Positions 15,361 through 23,186 of a DNA stretch of 64,000 nt are shown piece by piece; positions within the stretch are counted from its first letter, which is position 1, and every line of letters starts with the position of its first letter. Source of the stretch: Anaerospora hongkongensis (lineage in GTDB: Bacteria; Bacillota; Negativicutes; Sporomusales; DSM-15969). The notes under the pieces were generated by a model, which saw only the letters and a program-made list of their open reading frames with translations, was not told where the DNA came from and ran no database searches. The position numbers and the translations under genes are program-made. The DNA lies in NCBI RefSeq assembly GCF_004339805.1, contig NZ_SLUI01000011.1, forward strand, positions 1-64,000. Direction: 5' to 3'.

Positions 15361-17292
15361 ATGGGAAAAAACTTGTTCGAGAAAATTATAAGTTCACATT
15401 TGGTAACAGGAACTCCTAAAGCAGGAAACGAGATCGGCATACGCATTGATCAGACACTTACGCAGGACGCACTGGGGACGATGGCTTACCTGCAGTTTGA
15501 AGCAATGGGGGTACCTGTAGTCAAAACCGAATCTGTATCCTATGTCGATCACAATACCTTACAAGACGGTTTTGAAAATGCGGATGATCACCGTTATTTG
15601 CAGACTGTAGCGGATAAGCATGGTATTAAGTATTCTAAGGCAGGCAATGGCATTTGCCATCAAGTGCATTTGGAACGGTTTGCCCGTCCAGGCCTTACCT
15701 TAATCGGCTCCGACAGCCATACCCCCACTTCCGGTGCGGTTGGTATGATTGCTATGGGAGTAGGCGGGATGGACGTAGCGGTGGCTATGGCCGGTGGCCC
15801 TTTTTACCTTACCTATCCTAAGGTAATTCGTGTAAATCTTACAGGTAGACTGCAGCCTTGGTGCTCGGCCAAAGATGTTATCCTGAAGATGCTTCAAATT
15901 CTGACGACAAAAGGCAACGTGGGTACCGTCATAGAATATGGTGGTCCGGGAGCGGCTGCCCTTACCGTGCCTGAGCGTTCTACTATAACAAATATGGGCG
16001 CAGAGCTCGGAGTTACCACTTCTTTGTTCCCCAGCGATGAAATGACAAAAGTCTTCTTCAAAGCCCAGGGCAGGGAAAAAGACTGGCAGCTCTTAGGCCC
16101 TGATGAAGATGCCGTATATGACAGGGTAATTGAAATTGATCTAAATTCATTGGTTCCCCATATCGCCTGTCCCCATTCGCCGGACAATGTGAAAACTGTT
16201 AACGAGGTAGCAGGCTTGAAGGTGGATCAGGTATTGGTCGGCAGCTGTACCAATTCCTCCTATCGGGACATTATGATGGTAGCTGACATGGTAAAAGGCA
16301 AAAAGGTACATTCTCATGTAAGCTTTGGCGTGGCACCCGGCAGTAAGCAGGTGCTGGCAATGATCGCTAAAAATGGCGCCTTGCACGAGCTAGTAGCTGC
16401 CGGTGCGCGTATTCTCGAAACAACTTGCGGTTTTTGTGTAGGCTGCGGGCAGGCACCACAAACAAAAGGTGTATCCTTACGTACCAATAACCGTAACTTT
16501 GAAGGCAGAAGCGGGACAAAAGACGGTCAGGTTTATCTGGTAAGTCCTGAAACCGCCGTAGCGGCTGCGCTAACCGGAGTAGTAACCGATCCCCGTGATT
16601 TGGGACTAACCTATCCGGACATAGTTTTGCCAGAGTTATATGAAATTGATGATACTCTCATTGTGGAACCTTCTAAGGATCAAGCGGTTGAAGTTTATCG
16701 CGGTCCTAATATCGGTGAACCTCCAAAAAATACGGCGATGCTGGAAAGCTTGAGTGCCAAGGTTGGTATCAAAGTTGGGGATAAAATCACTACCGATCAT
16801 ATTATGCCTGCCGGTCCGTTCTTAAAATACCGTTCCAATGTTCCTAAATATGCAGACTACGTGTTTTATCATATGAATCCCGAATTTGCCGCCAAATGCC
16901 AGGCAAACAGGGAGCAAGGTAAAGCCAGCGTCATTGTGGCAGGACTTAGTTATGGTCAAGGGTCTTCCCGTGAGCACGCGGCTTTGTGTCCGATGTATCT
17001 GGGAGTGCGGGTACTGCTGGCTAAGAGCGTGGAGCGCATTCACGGCGCCAATCTGGTGAACTTTGGCATTTTGCAGCTCACTTTTGAAGATGAGATGGAT
17101 TATGACCGTATCGAAGACGGCGATGAACTGGCGATTGATCATGTGCATCAGGCTGTTGAGCAAGAGATTATCGTGGTCAAGAATGTTAGCAAAGGTTATG
17201 AATTTAAGACAAAATGCAGCTTGACACCACGTCAGAAGGAAATCGTGTTAAGCGGCGGCTTGCTAAATTATGTTGCCAAGAATACAAAGTAG
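15361..17292 (+). CDS. Aconitate hydratase
   Basis: A 643-residue aconitase of the short type found in anaerobes, related to the isopropylmalate isomerase branch. Domains 1-3 (about 1-420) carry the [4Fe-4S] cysteines: VGSCTNSSYRD, and the pair in CGFCVGCG. The active-site SDSHTPTSGAVG segment is also present. The swivel domain (about 480-640) has GDKITTDHIMPAGP and YGQGSSREHAA. It interconverts citrate, cis-aconitate and isocitrate. The RBS AAGGGAGG is strong. It heads a likely operon with the PrpF-family gene (12 bp gap), which suggests use on aconitate-type tricarboxylates and not simply TCA-cycle housekeeping. Confidence 0.93.
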   Translation: MGKNLFEKIISSHLVTGTPKAGNEIGIRIDQTLTQDALGTMAYLQFEAMGVPVVKTESVSYVDHNTLQDGFENADDHRYLQTVADKHGIKYSKAGNGICHQVHLERFARPGLTLIGSDSHTPTSGAVGMIAMGVGGMDVAVAMAGGPFYLTYPKVIRVNLTGRLQPWCSAKDVILKMLQILTTKGNVGTVIEYGGPGAAALTVPERSTITNMGAELGVTTSLFPSDEMTKVFFKAQGREKDWQLLGPDEDAVYDRVIEIDLNSLVPHIACPHSPDNVKTVNEVAGLKVDQVLVGSCTNSSYRDIMMVADMVKGKKVHSHVSFGVAPGSKQVLAMIAKNGALHELVAAGARILETTCGFCVGCGQAPQTKGVSLRTNNRNFEGRSGTKDGQVYLVSPETAVAAALTGVVTDPRDLGLTYPDIVLPELYEIDDTLIVEPSKDQAVEVYRGPNIGEPPKNTAMLESLSAKVGIKVGDKITTDHIMPAGPFLKYRSNVPKYADYVFYHMNPEFAAKCQANREQGKASVIVAGLSYGQGSSREHAALCPMYLGVRVLLAKSVERIHGANLVNFGILQLTFEDEMDYDRIEDGDELAIDHVHQAVEQEIIVVKNVSKGYEFKTKCSLTPRQKEIVLSGGLLNYVAKNTK

Positions 17293-17304
17293 GAGGAAGG
17301 CTAA

Positions 17305-18459
17305 GTGGGAGAGTATGTAAAAGTCCCGGCAGTCCTCATGCGGGGAGGCACCAGCAAAGGTGCCTACCTCATGATGAGCGATTTGCCGGAAGATCCCGTA
17401 TTGCGGGATCAGGTGATTCTGAGTATCTATGGCAGTCCTGATGCAAGGCAGATTAGCGGTATAGGCGGAGCAGACCCGTTGACCAGCAAAGTAGCACTGA
17501 TTGCTCCTTCAAGCCGGGAAGGGGTAGACGTTGATTATACGTTCGGGTATGTGGGCATTAAAGAGGCTGTGGTCGATTATGAAGGCAACTGCGGCAATAT
17601 GTCTTCGGCGGTTGGCCCTTTTGCTATCGCCAAGGGGTTAGTACCGGCCGAGGAGCCTATCACACGGGTACGGATATATAACACCAACACCAGCAAAGTA
17701 ATAGAGGCTTCAGTTCCGGTCAAGGATGGGGAAGTGATTAGTGAAGGGGATTATGCCATAGCCGGTGTACCGGGTACTGGTGCCAAGATATCTCTCAATT
17801 TTCTGAATTCAGCCGGATCTAAAACTGGTAAGCTGTTACCTACTGGCAATGTCGTTGACGAAATTACCTTGAACAGTGGTAAAAAGGTGAGGGTAAGTTT
17901 GGTCGACGCTGCTAACCCCGCGGTCTTTATCAAAGCAGAGGATATTGGCTTAACAGGAAAGGAGCTTCCTGTCGATACGGAAACAAATCCTGCTATCCTT
18001 GAGATAATGGAAGACATCCGGACAAGTGCAGCAGTCATGATGGGACTTGCCAAAAGTAAGGAAACAGCAAGCTCGGCAGTGCCGAAAGTAGCCTTCGTGG
18101 CCGCTCCGGCAGATTATCTTACTACGAATGGTGAAATGGTTAAGGCCCAGGAAACTGATTTATTGGCCAGAACCAAGGCGCTGGCGGTCATGCACAAAAC
18201 CTATGCGGTTACCGGCGGGATCTGTCTGGCAACGGCAGCCTGCATTGAGGGTACGGTAGTTAATGAAGTAGTTAGCCCGCAGGCGAGAGAATCCGGGGAA
18301 ATTCGTATCGGGCATCCCTCCGGCATATTAGAGGTATTCGTCAATTTAAAGAAACTTCTCAACGGCGAGTGGGATTTGCTGCAGGCCGGGGTTTGCCGGA
18401 CAGCGAAGCCAATTATGGAAGGGTTGGTTTACGTACCCAGTAAATTGTTTAAAAAATAG
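17305..18459 (+). CDS. PrpF-family cis-trans isomerase (aconitate/methylaconitate type)
   Basis: The 384-residue product belongs to the PrpF/GalD family of cofactor-free isomerases with two diaminopimelate-epimerase-like halves. It begins with VPAVLMRGGTSKGAYL, then IGGADPLTSKVALI, the catalytic-cysteine-type EGNCGNMSSAVGPFA, and GVPGTGAKISLNF, and ends with HPSGILEV and CRTAKPIMEG. Characterised relatives isomerise 2-methyl-aconitate (PrpF), oxalomesaconate (GalD) or trans-aconitate. No prpBCD genes are near. The 12-bp spacing after aconitase and the DASS transporter downstream make trans-aconitate to cis-aconitate isomerisation the most economical reading. GTG start behind AGGAGGAAGG. Confidence 0.88.
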   Translation: MGEYVKVPAVLMRGGTSKGAYLMMSDLPEDPVLRDQVILSIYGSPDARQISGIGGADPLTSKVALIAPSSREGVDVDYTFGYVGIKEAVVDYEGNCGNMSSAVGPFAIAKGLVPAEEPITRVRIYNTNTSKVIEASVPVKDGEVISEGDYAIAGVPGTGAKISLNFLNSAGSKTGKLLPTGNVVDEITLNSGKKVRVSLVDAANPAVFIKAEDIGLTGKELPVDTETNPAILEIMEDIRTSAAVMMGLAKSKETASSAVPKVAFVAAPADYLTTNGEMVKAQETDLLARTKALAVMHKTYAVTGGICLATAACIEGTVVNEVVSPQARESGEIRIGHPSGILEVFVNLKKLLNGEWDLLQAGVCRTAKPIMEGLVYVPSKLFKK

Positions 18460-18505
18460 TTGGTTGCAGATACTGATTTTAAAAGAACACTGGTTATCCT
18501 GAATG

Positions 18506-18528
18506 AATTGAATCTAAATAATTCAATT
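18506..18528 (+). promoter_or_regulatory. Palindrome before the DASS transporter gene
   Basis: AATTGAAT / ATTCAATT arms around a 7-base spacer, containing TAAATAATTC (18515-18524) in common with the palindrome at 15297-15323. Located 12 bases before the start codon, so it overlaps the leader. Confidence 0.35.
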
Positions 18529-18539
18529 GGAGGAAGAAG

Positions 18540-19979
18540 ATGAGTACAGTAACACCTATAAATGCGAATTCAGACTCTAAAGTAAAAATGATTAAAGGGC
18601 TTGTTTGTTTATTGATACCTTGTCTTGTTTTGTTGTGTCCTGTCCCTAGTGGTTTGAATCCGTTAGCCTGGAAGATACTCGCAGTTTATTTGGGAGCCGT
18701 GTTTGGTATTATTCTAAGACCAGTACCGGAAGCCGTTGTATTGATTACAGCCATGGGAGCCGTATCGGTATTTTTCGGTCAAACAAAAATTGCTTTGGAA
18801 GCTTTTGGAGAGACTACACCGTGGCTGGTACTGACTGCTTTTATTATCGGACAATGCTTTGTAGAAACAGGGCTGGGAAGCCGTATCGCTTATTTTTTGA
18901 TTGACAAGCTGGGCCATTCTACGCTGCGGCTAGGTTATATTTCTACGGTAACCGACCTAATTTTGTCGCCTGCAATTCCCTCGAATACCGCGAGAACAGG
19001 CGGCTTGGTATTTCCGATTTTTCAAAGCCTGTCGGTTACGTTAGGTTCGAAGCCGGAGCAAAACCCGCGCGGGATTGGTGCGTTCCTGATGACTCTTATG
19101 TATCAGAACAGCTTAATAACCGGGACGATGTTTATTACTGCCGGCGCAATTATGCCCATGATGATTAAGCTGACAAATGACATTATGCATGCGGATATAT
19201 CCTGGATGGGCTGGGCAACTGCCATGATAGTTCCTGGCGGACTATGCTTACTGATCGTACCGTATATGGTGTATCGCTTATATCCGCCTGACATTAAGCA
19301 TGTAGATAATAAAAAGATTGCCAAAGAAGGCTACGAAAAAATTGGACCTATGAGTCGACGTGAAAAGATTTTGGCAGTCTTGTTTGTCATGGCTATTATC
19401 GGCTGGGCAACAGGCTCTATAACTAAAATTGACTCGACGGCAGTTGCGCTTGGGCTACTTGCTATGTGCATACTGACAGGAGTTATTTCCTGGAACAAAG
19501 TGCTAGAATGCAAACCGGCGTGGAGTACTTTTGTTTGGTACGCAGGCATTATTTCTTTGGCAAATGGGTTAAATAAAACGAAGTTTTTTGTGTGGCTTGG
19601 CAAAGTGTTTGAACAAAATCTAAACTTTACAGGCTTAGATCCCATCCTTGTACTTGCAGCACTCGTTATTATTACTGTTCTTCCGCGCTACTTGTTTGCT
19701 TCAACCATTGCGTTTGTGGTTACTTTTATTCCGGTAATCTTCGTCCTGGGCGCAGCCGCTAAGCTTCCGGCCATCCCTCTATTGCTGCTGTGTGCTGCTT
19801 CGGCACAGATTGCCAGCTTAATGACGCATTACGGCAATGCCGTCGGCACTGTTCTGTATGGTGCCGGTTATGTACCACAGGGAACCTGGTGGAAAATAGG
19901 CCATATTGTGACATTAGTAGGTTTGACGATTTATTTTGTGGTTGGTCTTACCTGGTGGAAAGTATTAGGGCTTTGGTAA
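18540..19979 (+). CDS. DASS-family (SLC13/CitT) di- or tricarboxylate transporter
   Basis: A 479-residue membrane protein with about 12 helices. The two SNT-like substrate/sodium motifs are visible: SPAIPSNTARTGG in the first half and ASLMTHYGNAVGT in the second, with the helical hairpin ETTPWLVLTAF. This is the DASS family (CitT, TtdT, SodiT1) that exchanges or symports citrate, malate, tartrate or 2-oxoglutarate. The RBS is GGAGGAAG. It follows the aconitase and PrpF-family genes by 80 bp with no terminator and is presumed to import their substrate. A terminator closes the unit. Confidence 0.92.
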   Translation: MSTVTPINANSDSKVKMIKGLVCLLIPCLVLLCPVPSGLNPLAWKILAVYLGAVFGIILRPVPEAVVLITAMGAVSVFFGQTKIALEAFGETTPWLVLTAFIIGQCFVETGLGSRIAYFLIDKLGHSTLRLGYISTVTDLILSPAIPSNTARTGGLVFPIFQSLSVTLGSKPEQNPRGIGAFLMTLMYQNSLITGTMFITAGAIMPMMIKLTNDIMHADISWMGWATAMIVPGGLCLLIVPYMVYRLYPPDIKHVDNKKIAKEGYEKIGPMSRREKILAVLFVMAIIGWATGSITKIDSTAVALGLLAMCILTGVISWNKVLECKPAWSTFVWYAGIISLANGLNKTKFFVWLGKVFEQNLNFTGLDPILVLAALVIITVLPRYLFASTIAFVVTFIPVIFVLGAAAKLPAIPLLLLCAASAQIASLMTHYGNAVGTVLYGAGYVPQGTWWKIGHIVTLVGLTIYFVVGLTWWKVLGLW

Positions 19980-19994
19980 TAGTTTAACCTAGTA

Positions 19995-20036
19995 ATAGCA
20001 GGCCTGACGGTAATAGCCGGTAGGCCTGCTATATTT
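19995..20036 (+). terminator. Terminator of the tricarboxylate cluster
   Basis: ATAGCAGGCCT / AGGCCTGCTAT arms (19995-20005, 20022-20032) with a 16-base GC-containing loop. Confidence 0.8.
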
Positions 20037-20077
20037 GCCTAAACCGATGTATAACAGCAAGGAAGGGATAAGAATTG

Positions 20078-20941
20078 ATGCATTACTCGGGCGAAGAACT
20101 GCTGGATATGTTTACCATATTAGCTCCGTATATACCTTTGGCAATTACGGACGATGTGGGAATTGCGGTAATTAAAAATGGCATATATACCGTACACATT
20201 CCCAATAAAACGCTAAAATCACATGCTCAGGCCGCTAAACTCACAAAAAAGCCGGGAGAGCTTGTCCAAGGTCAGGCAAGCCTGGAATGTTTAACAACCG
20301 GCAGACGGGTTGCCAAAATTGTAAGTGCTGAAAAATCTCCCTATGGTGTGCCGTATGTAGCCTGCGCACTTCCGATTAAGGATGGCGATAAAGTTGTCGG
20401 ATGTATAACCACGACTAAGACGGTGGATACGCAGCAAAAAATTAAGGCAATCTCAAATGATTTGGCGGCATCTTCGGAAGAAATGTCAGCAGAAATGGAA
20501 GGACTAAATAGCGGTGTCAGTTCCGTAGTGGGCAACAGTAGAGAGTTGGTGGCCATAAATCTCGAGCTGGAGGAGTCAATCCAGCAAAGCAATCAGATTG
20601 TATTGTTTATCAAAAACATTGTAATTCAGACAAATTTATTAGGGCTGAATGCAGCTATTGAAGCGGCACGTGCAGGACAGAATGGTGCCGGTTTTTCTGT
20701 CGTGGCCCAGGAGATAAGGAAATTAGCCTTGACAAGTTCCGATTCGGTAAAAACCATTGCAGCTTCCTTAAATCAAATGCAGCAGGTAGTACAAAGGCAA
20801 AAAGGGAAAACGGAAGAAATAAATGATTTCATTGCCGTACAGGCAAAGGCAGTGCAAGCAATGACTGACGCGAGCCAGAGTCTGGCAACGATGGCGACCG
20901 AGCTTTCCTTTATTGCCGACAAGATGTTTGAAGACGAATAA
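20078..20941 (+). CDS. Soluble methyl-accepting chemotaxis-like protein
   Basis: This 287-residue protein has no membrane segment. Residues 1-115 form a small ligand-binding-like domain ([42 protein letters not shown]) that resembles a compact PAS/GAF or Cache-type fold. Residues 120-287 are a shortened coiled-coil signalling domain with the MCP hairpin [16 protein letters not shown] and [13 protein letters not shown]. Canonical MCPs have a much longer helical bundle and adaptation sites. The start is ATG 20078 with RBS AAGGAAGGG; an adjacent TTG at 20075 is less likely. It lies directly behind the tricarboxylate cluster and may sense a related metabolite. Many Sporomusaceae proteins of this short type exist. 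Confidence 0.75.
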   Translation: MHYSGEELLDMFTILAPYIPLAITDDVGIAVIKNGIYTVHIPNKTLKSHAQAAKLTKKPGELVQGQASLECLTTGRRVAKIVSAEKSPYGVPYVACALPIKDGDKVVGCITTTKTVDTQQKIKAISNDLAASSEEMSAEMEGLNSGVSSVVGNSRELVAINLELEESIQQSNQIVLFIKNIVIQTNLLGLNAAIEAARAGQNGAGFSVVAQEIRKLALTSSDSVKTIAASLNQMQQVVQRQKGKTEEINDFIAVQAKAVQAMTDASQSLATMATELSFIADKMFEDE

Positions 20942-21298
20942 AAGACATTCCAGTAAAAATCAAGCTTTTAGCGACAAGCTGGTAATAAAGGTTCTACGGT
21001 AAGTAGACGCAGTGCAGCGTTTGCAGTTACGTCTACTTAGTTTGTTTTTATGGAAGGTTCCATTCAGCTGCTTCTGCAGATTCGCCAGTATAGAGTTAAC
21101 CGGATACAATTCTGTTGACATGCTTGCGCTGGGTAGCAAACTGCAGTCGGCTTGTCCCGTGCGCATTTCTCGGGGTTATGCTATTAATGTAAAAGCAGGA
21201 GACACGCGCTGATGATCGAAATAAAAAGTGAGACTAAGTAAAGATTACCAGCAATCACGTCTATGTGATACGTATTATAAAGCCTAAGGAGCGATAAA
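20942..21298. other. Gene-free stretch
   Basis: Contains a hairpin (21000-21048) and otherwise no recognisable promoter consensus or coding frame; the frames open here have no RBS and no family resemblance. It precedes a 57-residue zinc-ribbon gene whose RBS (AAGGAGCG) is at its end. Confidence 0.5.
21000..21048 (+). terminator. Possible terminator after the chemoreceptor-like gene
   Basis: TAAGTAGACG (21000-21009) pairs with CGTCTACTTA (21030-21039) and is followed by TTTGTTTTTA. Confidence 0.55.
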
Positions 21299-21472
21299 AT
21301 GGCAGTTGTAAAATGTACAAAGTGTGGAAAAGTGTTTAATACAGAAGGCGCAATACTGAAGCCGATTGGTGATGGCGGATACCTGGAATGTTGCCCCAAA
21401 TGCGGGAGTACAAGTGTATATGGTGTGAGTGATTTTCACAATGATGAGGATCGATTATGGGAAGGATATTAG
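21299..21472 (+). CDS. 57-residue zinc-ribbon protein
   Basis: A short protein with two Cys knuckles: CTKCG (Cys6, Cys9) and CCPKCG (Cys31/32, Cys35), an arrangement typical of one small zinc ribbon. The acidic C-terminus ends in DEDRLWEGY. RBS AAGGAGCG stands 7 bases before the ATG. Function is unknown; similar stand-alone ribbons occur widely in Firmicutes, sometimes as rubredoxin-like or nucleic-acid-binding modules. Confidence rests on the RBS plus the paired CxxC motifs. Confidence 0.65.
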   Translation: MAVVKCTKCGKVFNTEGAILKPIGDGGYLECCPKCGSTSVYGVSDFHNDEDRLWEGY

Positions 21473-21545
21473 GCAAGCGGGAAGTCTGGTCATAACGAAA
21501 AGATGTTATTAAACACAAGGAATTTTAAGCAGAGAGGTGTACATT

Positions 21546-21830
21546 TTGTTAACTGTTAAAAAAGGAAGCAAGAGTTTCTATGTGGGGGATTCGGAATCAG
21601 CCCCGTTGGCCGAAATGATATTTTCGGCAGACAAGGATGTCATTACGATTGAGCATACTTTTGTATCTGATGAGCTCAGAGGCCAAGGTGCTGGCCGGCA
21701 GCTGCTGCAAAAGCTTGCCGCCTGGGTAAGGGAAGACAATAAAAAAATCATTGCTGTCTGTCCGTTTGCCAAGAAGGAACTAACAAAAAGCCAGGAATAT
21801 GATGATGTATTATACCAGCTTCCCCGTTAG
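21546..21830 (+). CDS. Small GNAT-like N-acetyltransferase (YjdJ/COG2388 type)
   Basis: The 94-residue product is a minimal GNAT fold of the YidJ/COG2388 group. It has the strand VITIEHTFVSDELRGQGAGRQ that forms the acetyl-CoA pyrophosphate loop (RGQGAG), followed by LLQKLAAWVREDNKKII and the CPF motif seen in this family. A TTG start at 21546 is chosen because GAGAGGTG lies 7 bases ahead. The GTG at 21537 would overlap that RBS. Substrate unknown. It is followed by the REP-type palindrome. Confidence 0.75.
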   Translation: MLTVKKGSKSFYVGDSESAPLAEMIFSADKDVITIEHTFVSDELRGQGAGRQLLQKLAAWVREDNKKIIAVCPFAKKELTKSQEYDDVLYQLPR

Positions 21831-21876
21831 CCAGGTCAGAGGAGCCCCTTTTACTGTCTTTCCTCTAACGTGGACA

Positions 21877-21930
21877 AGTGGGGACGGTCCTTTTTTGTCA
21901 CAAAGTTGATAAAAAAGGACCGTCCCCACT
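21877..21930. repeat. REP-type palindromic element
   Basis: Perfect 20-bp inverted repeats (21877-21896 and 21911-21930; core GTGGGGACGGTCC) around a 14-base loop GTCACAAAGTTGAT, flanked by GTGGACA and GTCAC. The core is like the GGGGACGGTTC palindromes dispersed in many Firmicute genomes and associated with REP-family tyrosine transposases (known pattern). A half-copy is at 12667-12691. No transposase gene is in the window. Confidence 0.7.
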
Positions 21931-22058
21931 GTCACTCAGGCTGGTGAGATTGTTTTGATACTCTGGCATGCCAATTATAAGGATAAAAAGGAAACCAAAA
22001 AGGAAACTGTAGCTTAAGCCAGAAGATAGTTAGGAAATACTCGCTAAGGGAGATTAGT

Positions 22059-23138
22059 ATGAATTTACAAAGAATGAAACAGGCAGTAAAGCGAATGGCA
22101 GATGCCGGTATTCCCCAGATGCTGGTTTGTGACCCGGCATCCATCTTCTATTTGACAGGTGAATGGTTCAGCCCGGGCGAACGGCTGCTGGTGTTACTGT
22201 TAAGCTGTGAGCAGGGGCCGCAGCTGTTTATTAATACGTTATTCCCGGTGCGTGATGATCTGGGTGTTGAGGTAATCCGGTATGCTGATACGGATGATCC
22301 TGTGCGGCTGATAGCAGAAAGACTGAATCCGGATAAAGCAACAGGCATTGATAAAAAGTGGCCTTCGCGCTTCTTACTCCGTTTGATGGAAGTAATGGGC
22401 GGGGCGGGGCGTTACAGCAATAGTTCCTTTATTCTTGATTCTATGAGGATGGTTAAGGATGAGCAGGAAATTACTCTTATGCGGGAAGCTGCGGTTAGTA
22501 ATGATCAGGCAATGGCAGCGCTTGTTAAGCTGTTGCCGGCAATGCATACAGAAAAGCAGCTGGGGCAGCTGCTGCTTAGTATCTATGAAGAACTAGGCAC
22601 GTCGGGTTTTTCGTTTGCGCCTAATATTTCTTACGGAGCGAATGGTGCCAACCCTCATCACAAGATTGATAACAGCCAGGTAAAAAGCGGGGACAGCATC
22701 GTGATTGACATCGGCTGCCGCAAACGCGACTATTGCTCCGATATGACACGGACCTTTTTCTTTCGATCCGTTACGCCTAGGGCAAAAATGGTCTACGAGA
22801 CAGTTTTAAGTGCCAATCAGCGGGCAATCAGCATGGTAAGGCCCAATGTCCGCTTCTCAGACATTGATGCCGCTGCTCGGGACTATATTACAGGTAAGGG
22901 CTTTGGCGCATACTTTACGCATCGTACCGGGCATTGTATTGGCCTGGATGTGCATGACTGGGGTGATGTTTCGGCTGCCAATTCCGAATATGTAAGGCCG
23001 GGTATGATCTTCTCAATCGAACCAGGTATTTATTTGCCGGGAGAGTTAGGCGTACGCATTGAAGACTTGGTACTGGTTACCGAAGATGGCTGTGAGTTAT
23101 TAACGCATTATAAAAAAGAACTGACAATTATTGAATAA
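22059..23138 (+). CDS. Xaa-Pro aminopeptidase-like M24 peptidase
   Basis: A 359-residue creatinase/aminopeptidase P-like protein. The N-terminal domain is about residues 1-125; the C-terminal pita-bread fold carries the five metal ligands: Asp in VIDIGCRKRDYCSDMTRTF (two Asp), His in THRTGHCIGLDVHD, Glu in FSIEPGIYLP and Glu in GVRIEDLVLV. It probably removes N-terminal residues before proline or acts as a dipeptidase. Length is standard for PepP/PepQ-type proteins in Firmicutes. RBS AAGGGAG. A bidirectional terminator separates it from the convergent APC permease gene. Confidence 0.92.
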   Translation: MNLQRMKQAVKRMADAGIPQMLVCDPASIFYLTGEWFSPGERLLVLLLSCEQGPQLFINTLFPVRDDLGVEVIRYADTDDPVRLIAERLNPDKATGIDKKWPSRFLLRLMEVMGGAGRYSNSSFILDSMRMVKDEQEITLMREAAVSNDQAMAALVKLLPAMHTEKQLGQLLLSIYEELGTSGFSFAPNISYGANGANPHHKIDNSQVKSGDSIVIDIGCRKRDYCSDMTRTFFFRSVTPRAKMVYETVLSANQRAISMVRPNVRFSDIDAAARDYITGKGFGAYFTHRTGHCIGLDVHDWGDVSAANSEYVRPGMIFSIEPGIYLPGELGVRIEDLVLVTEDGCELLTHYKKELTIIE

Positions 23139-23178
23139 AAAAAGCTGACAGGCTCGTAGCGAGCCTGTCAGCTTTTTT
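23138..23178. terminator. Bidirectional terminator between convergent genes
   Basis: 19-bp perfect arms AAAAAAGCTGACAGGCTCG / complement around a 3-base loop. A-run and T-run serve both strands. Confidence 0.92.
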
Positions 23179-23186
23179 AAACGATG

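Noticed and set aside
21012..21212. 66-codon plus-strand frame after the chemoreceptor-like gene
   Set aside because: Begins inside the hairpin at 21000-21048, has no RBS and no recognisable sequence.
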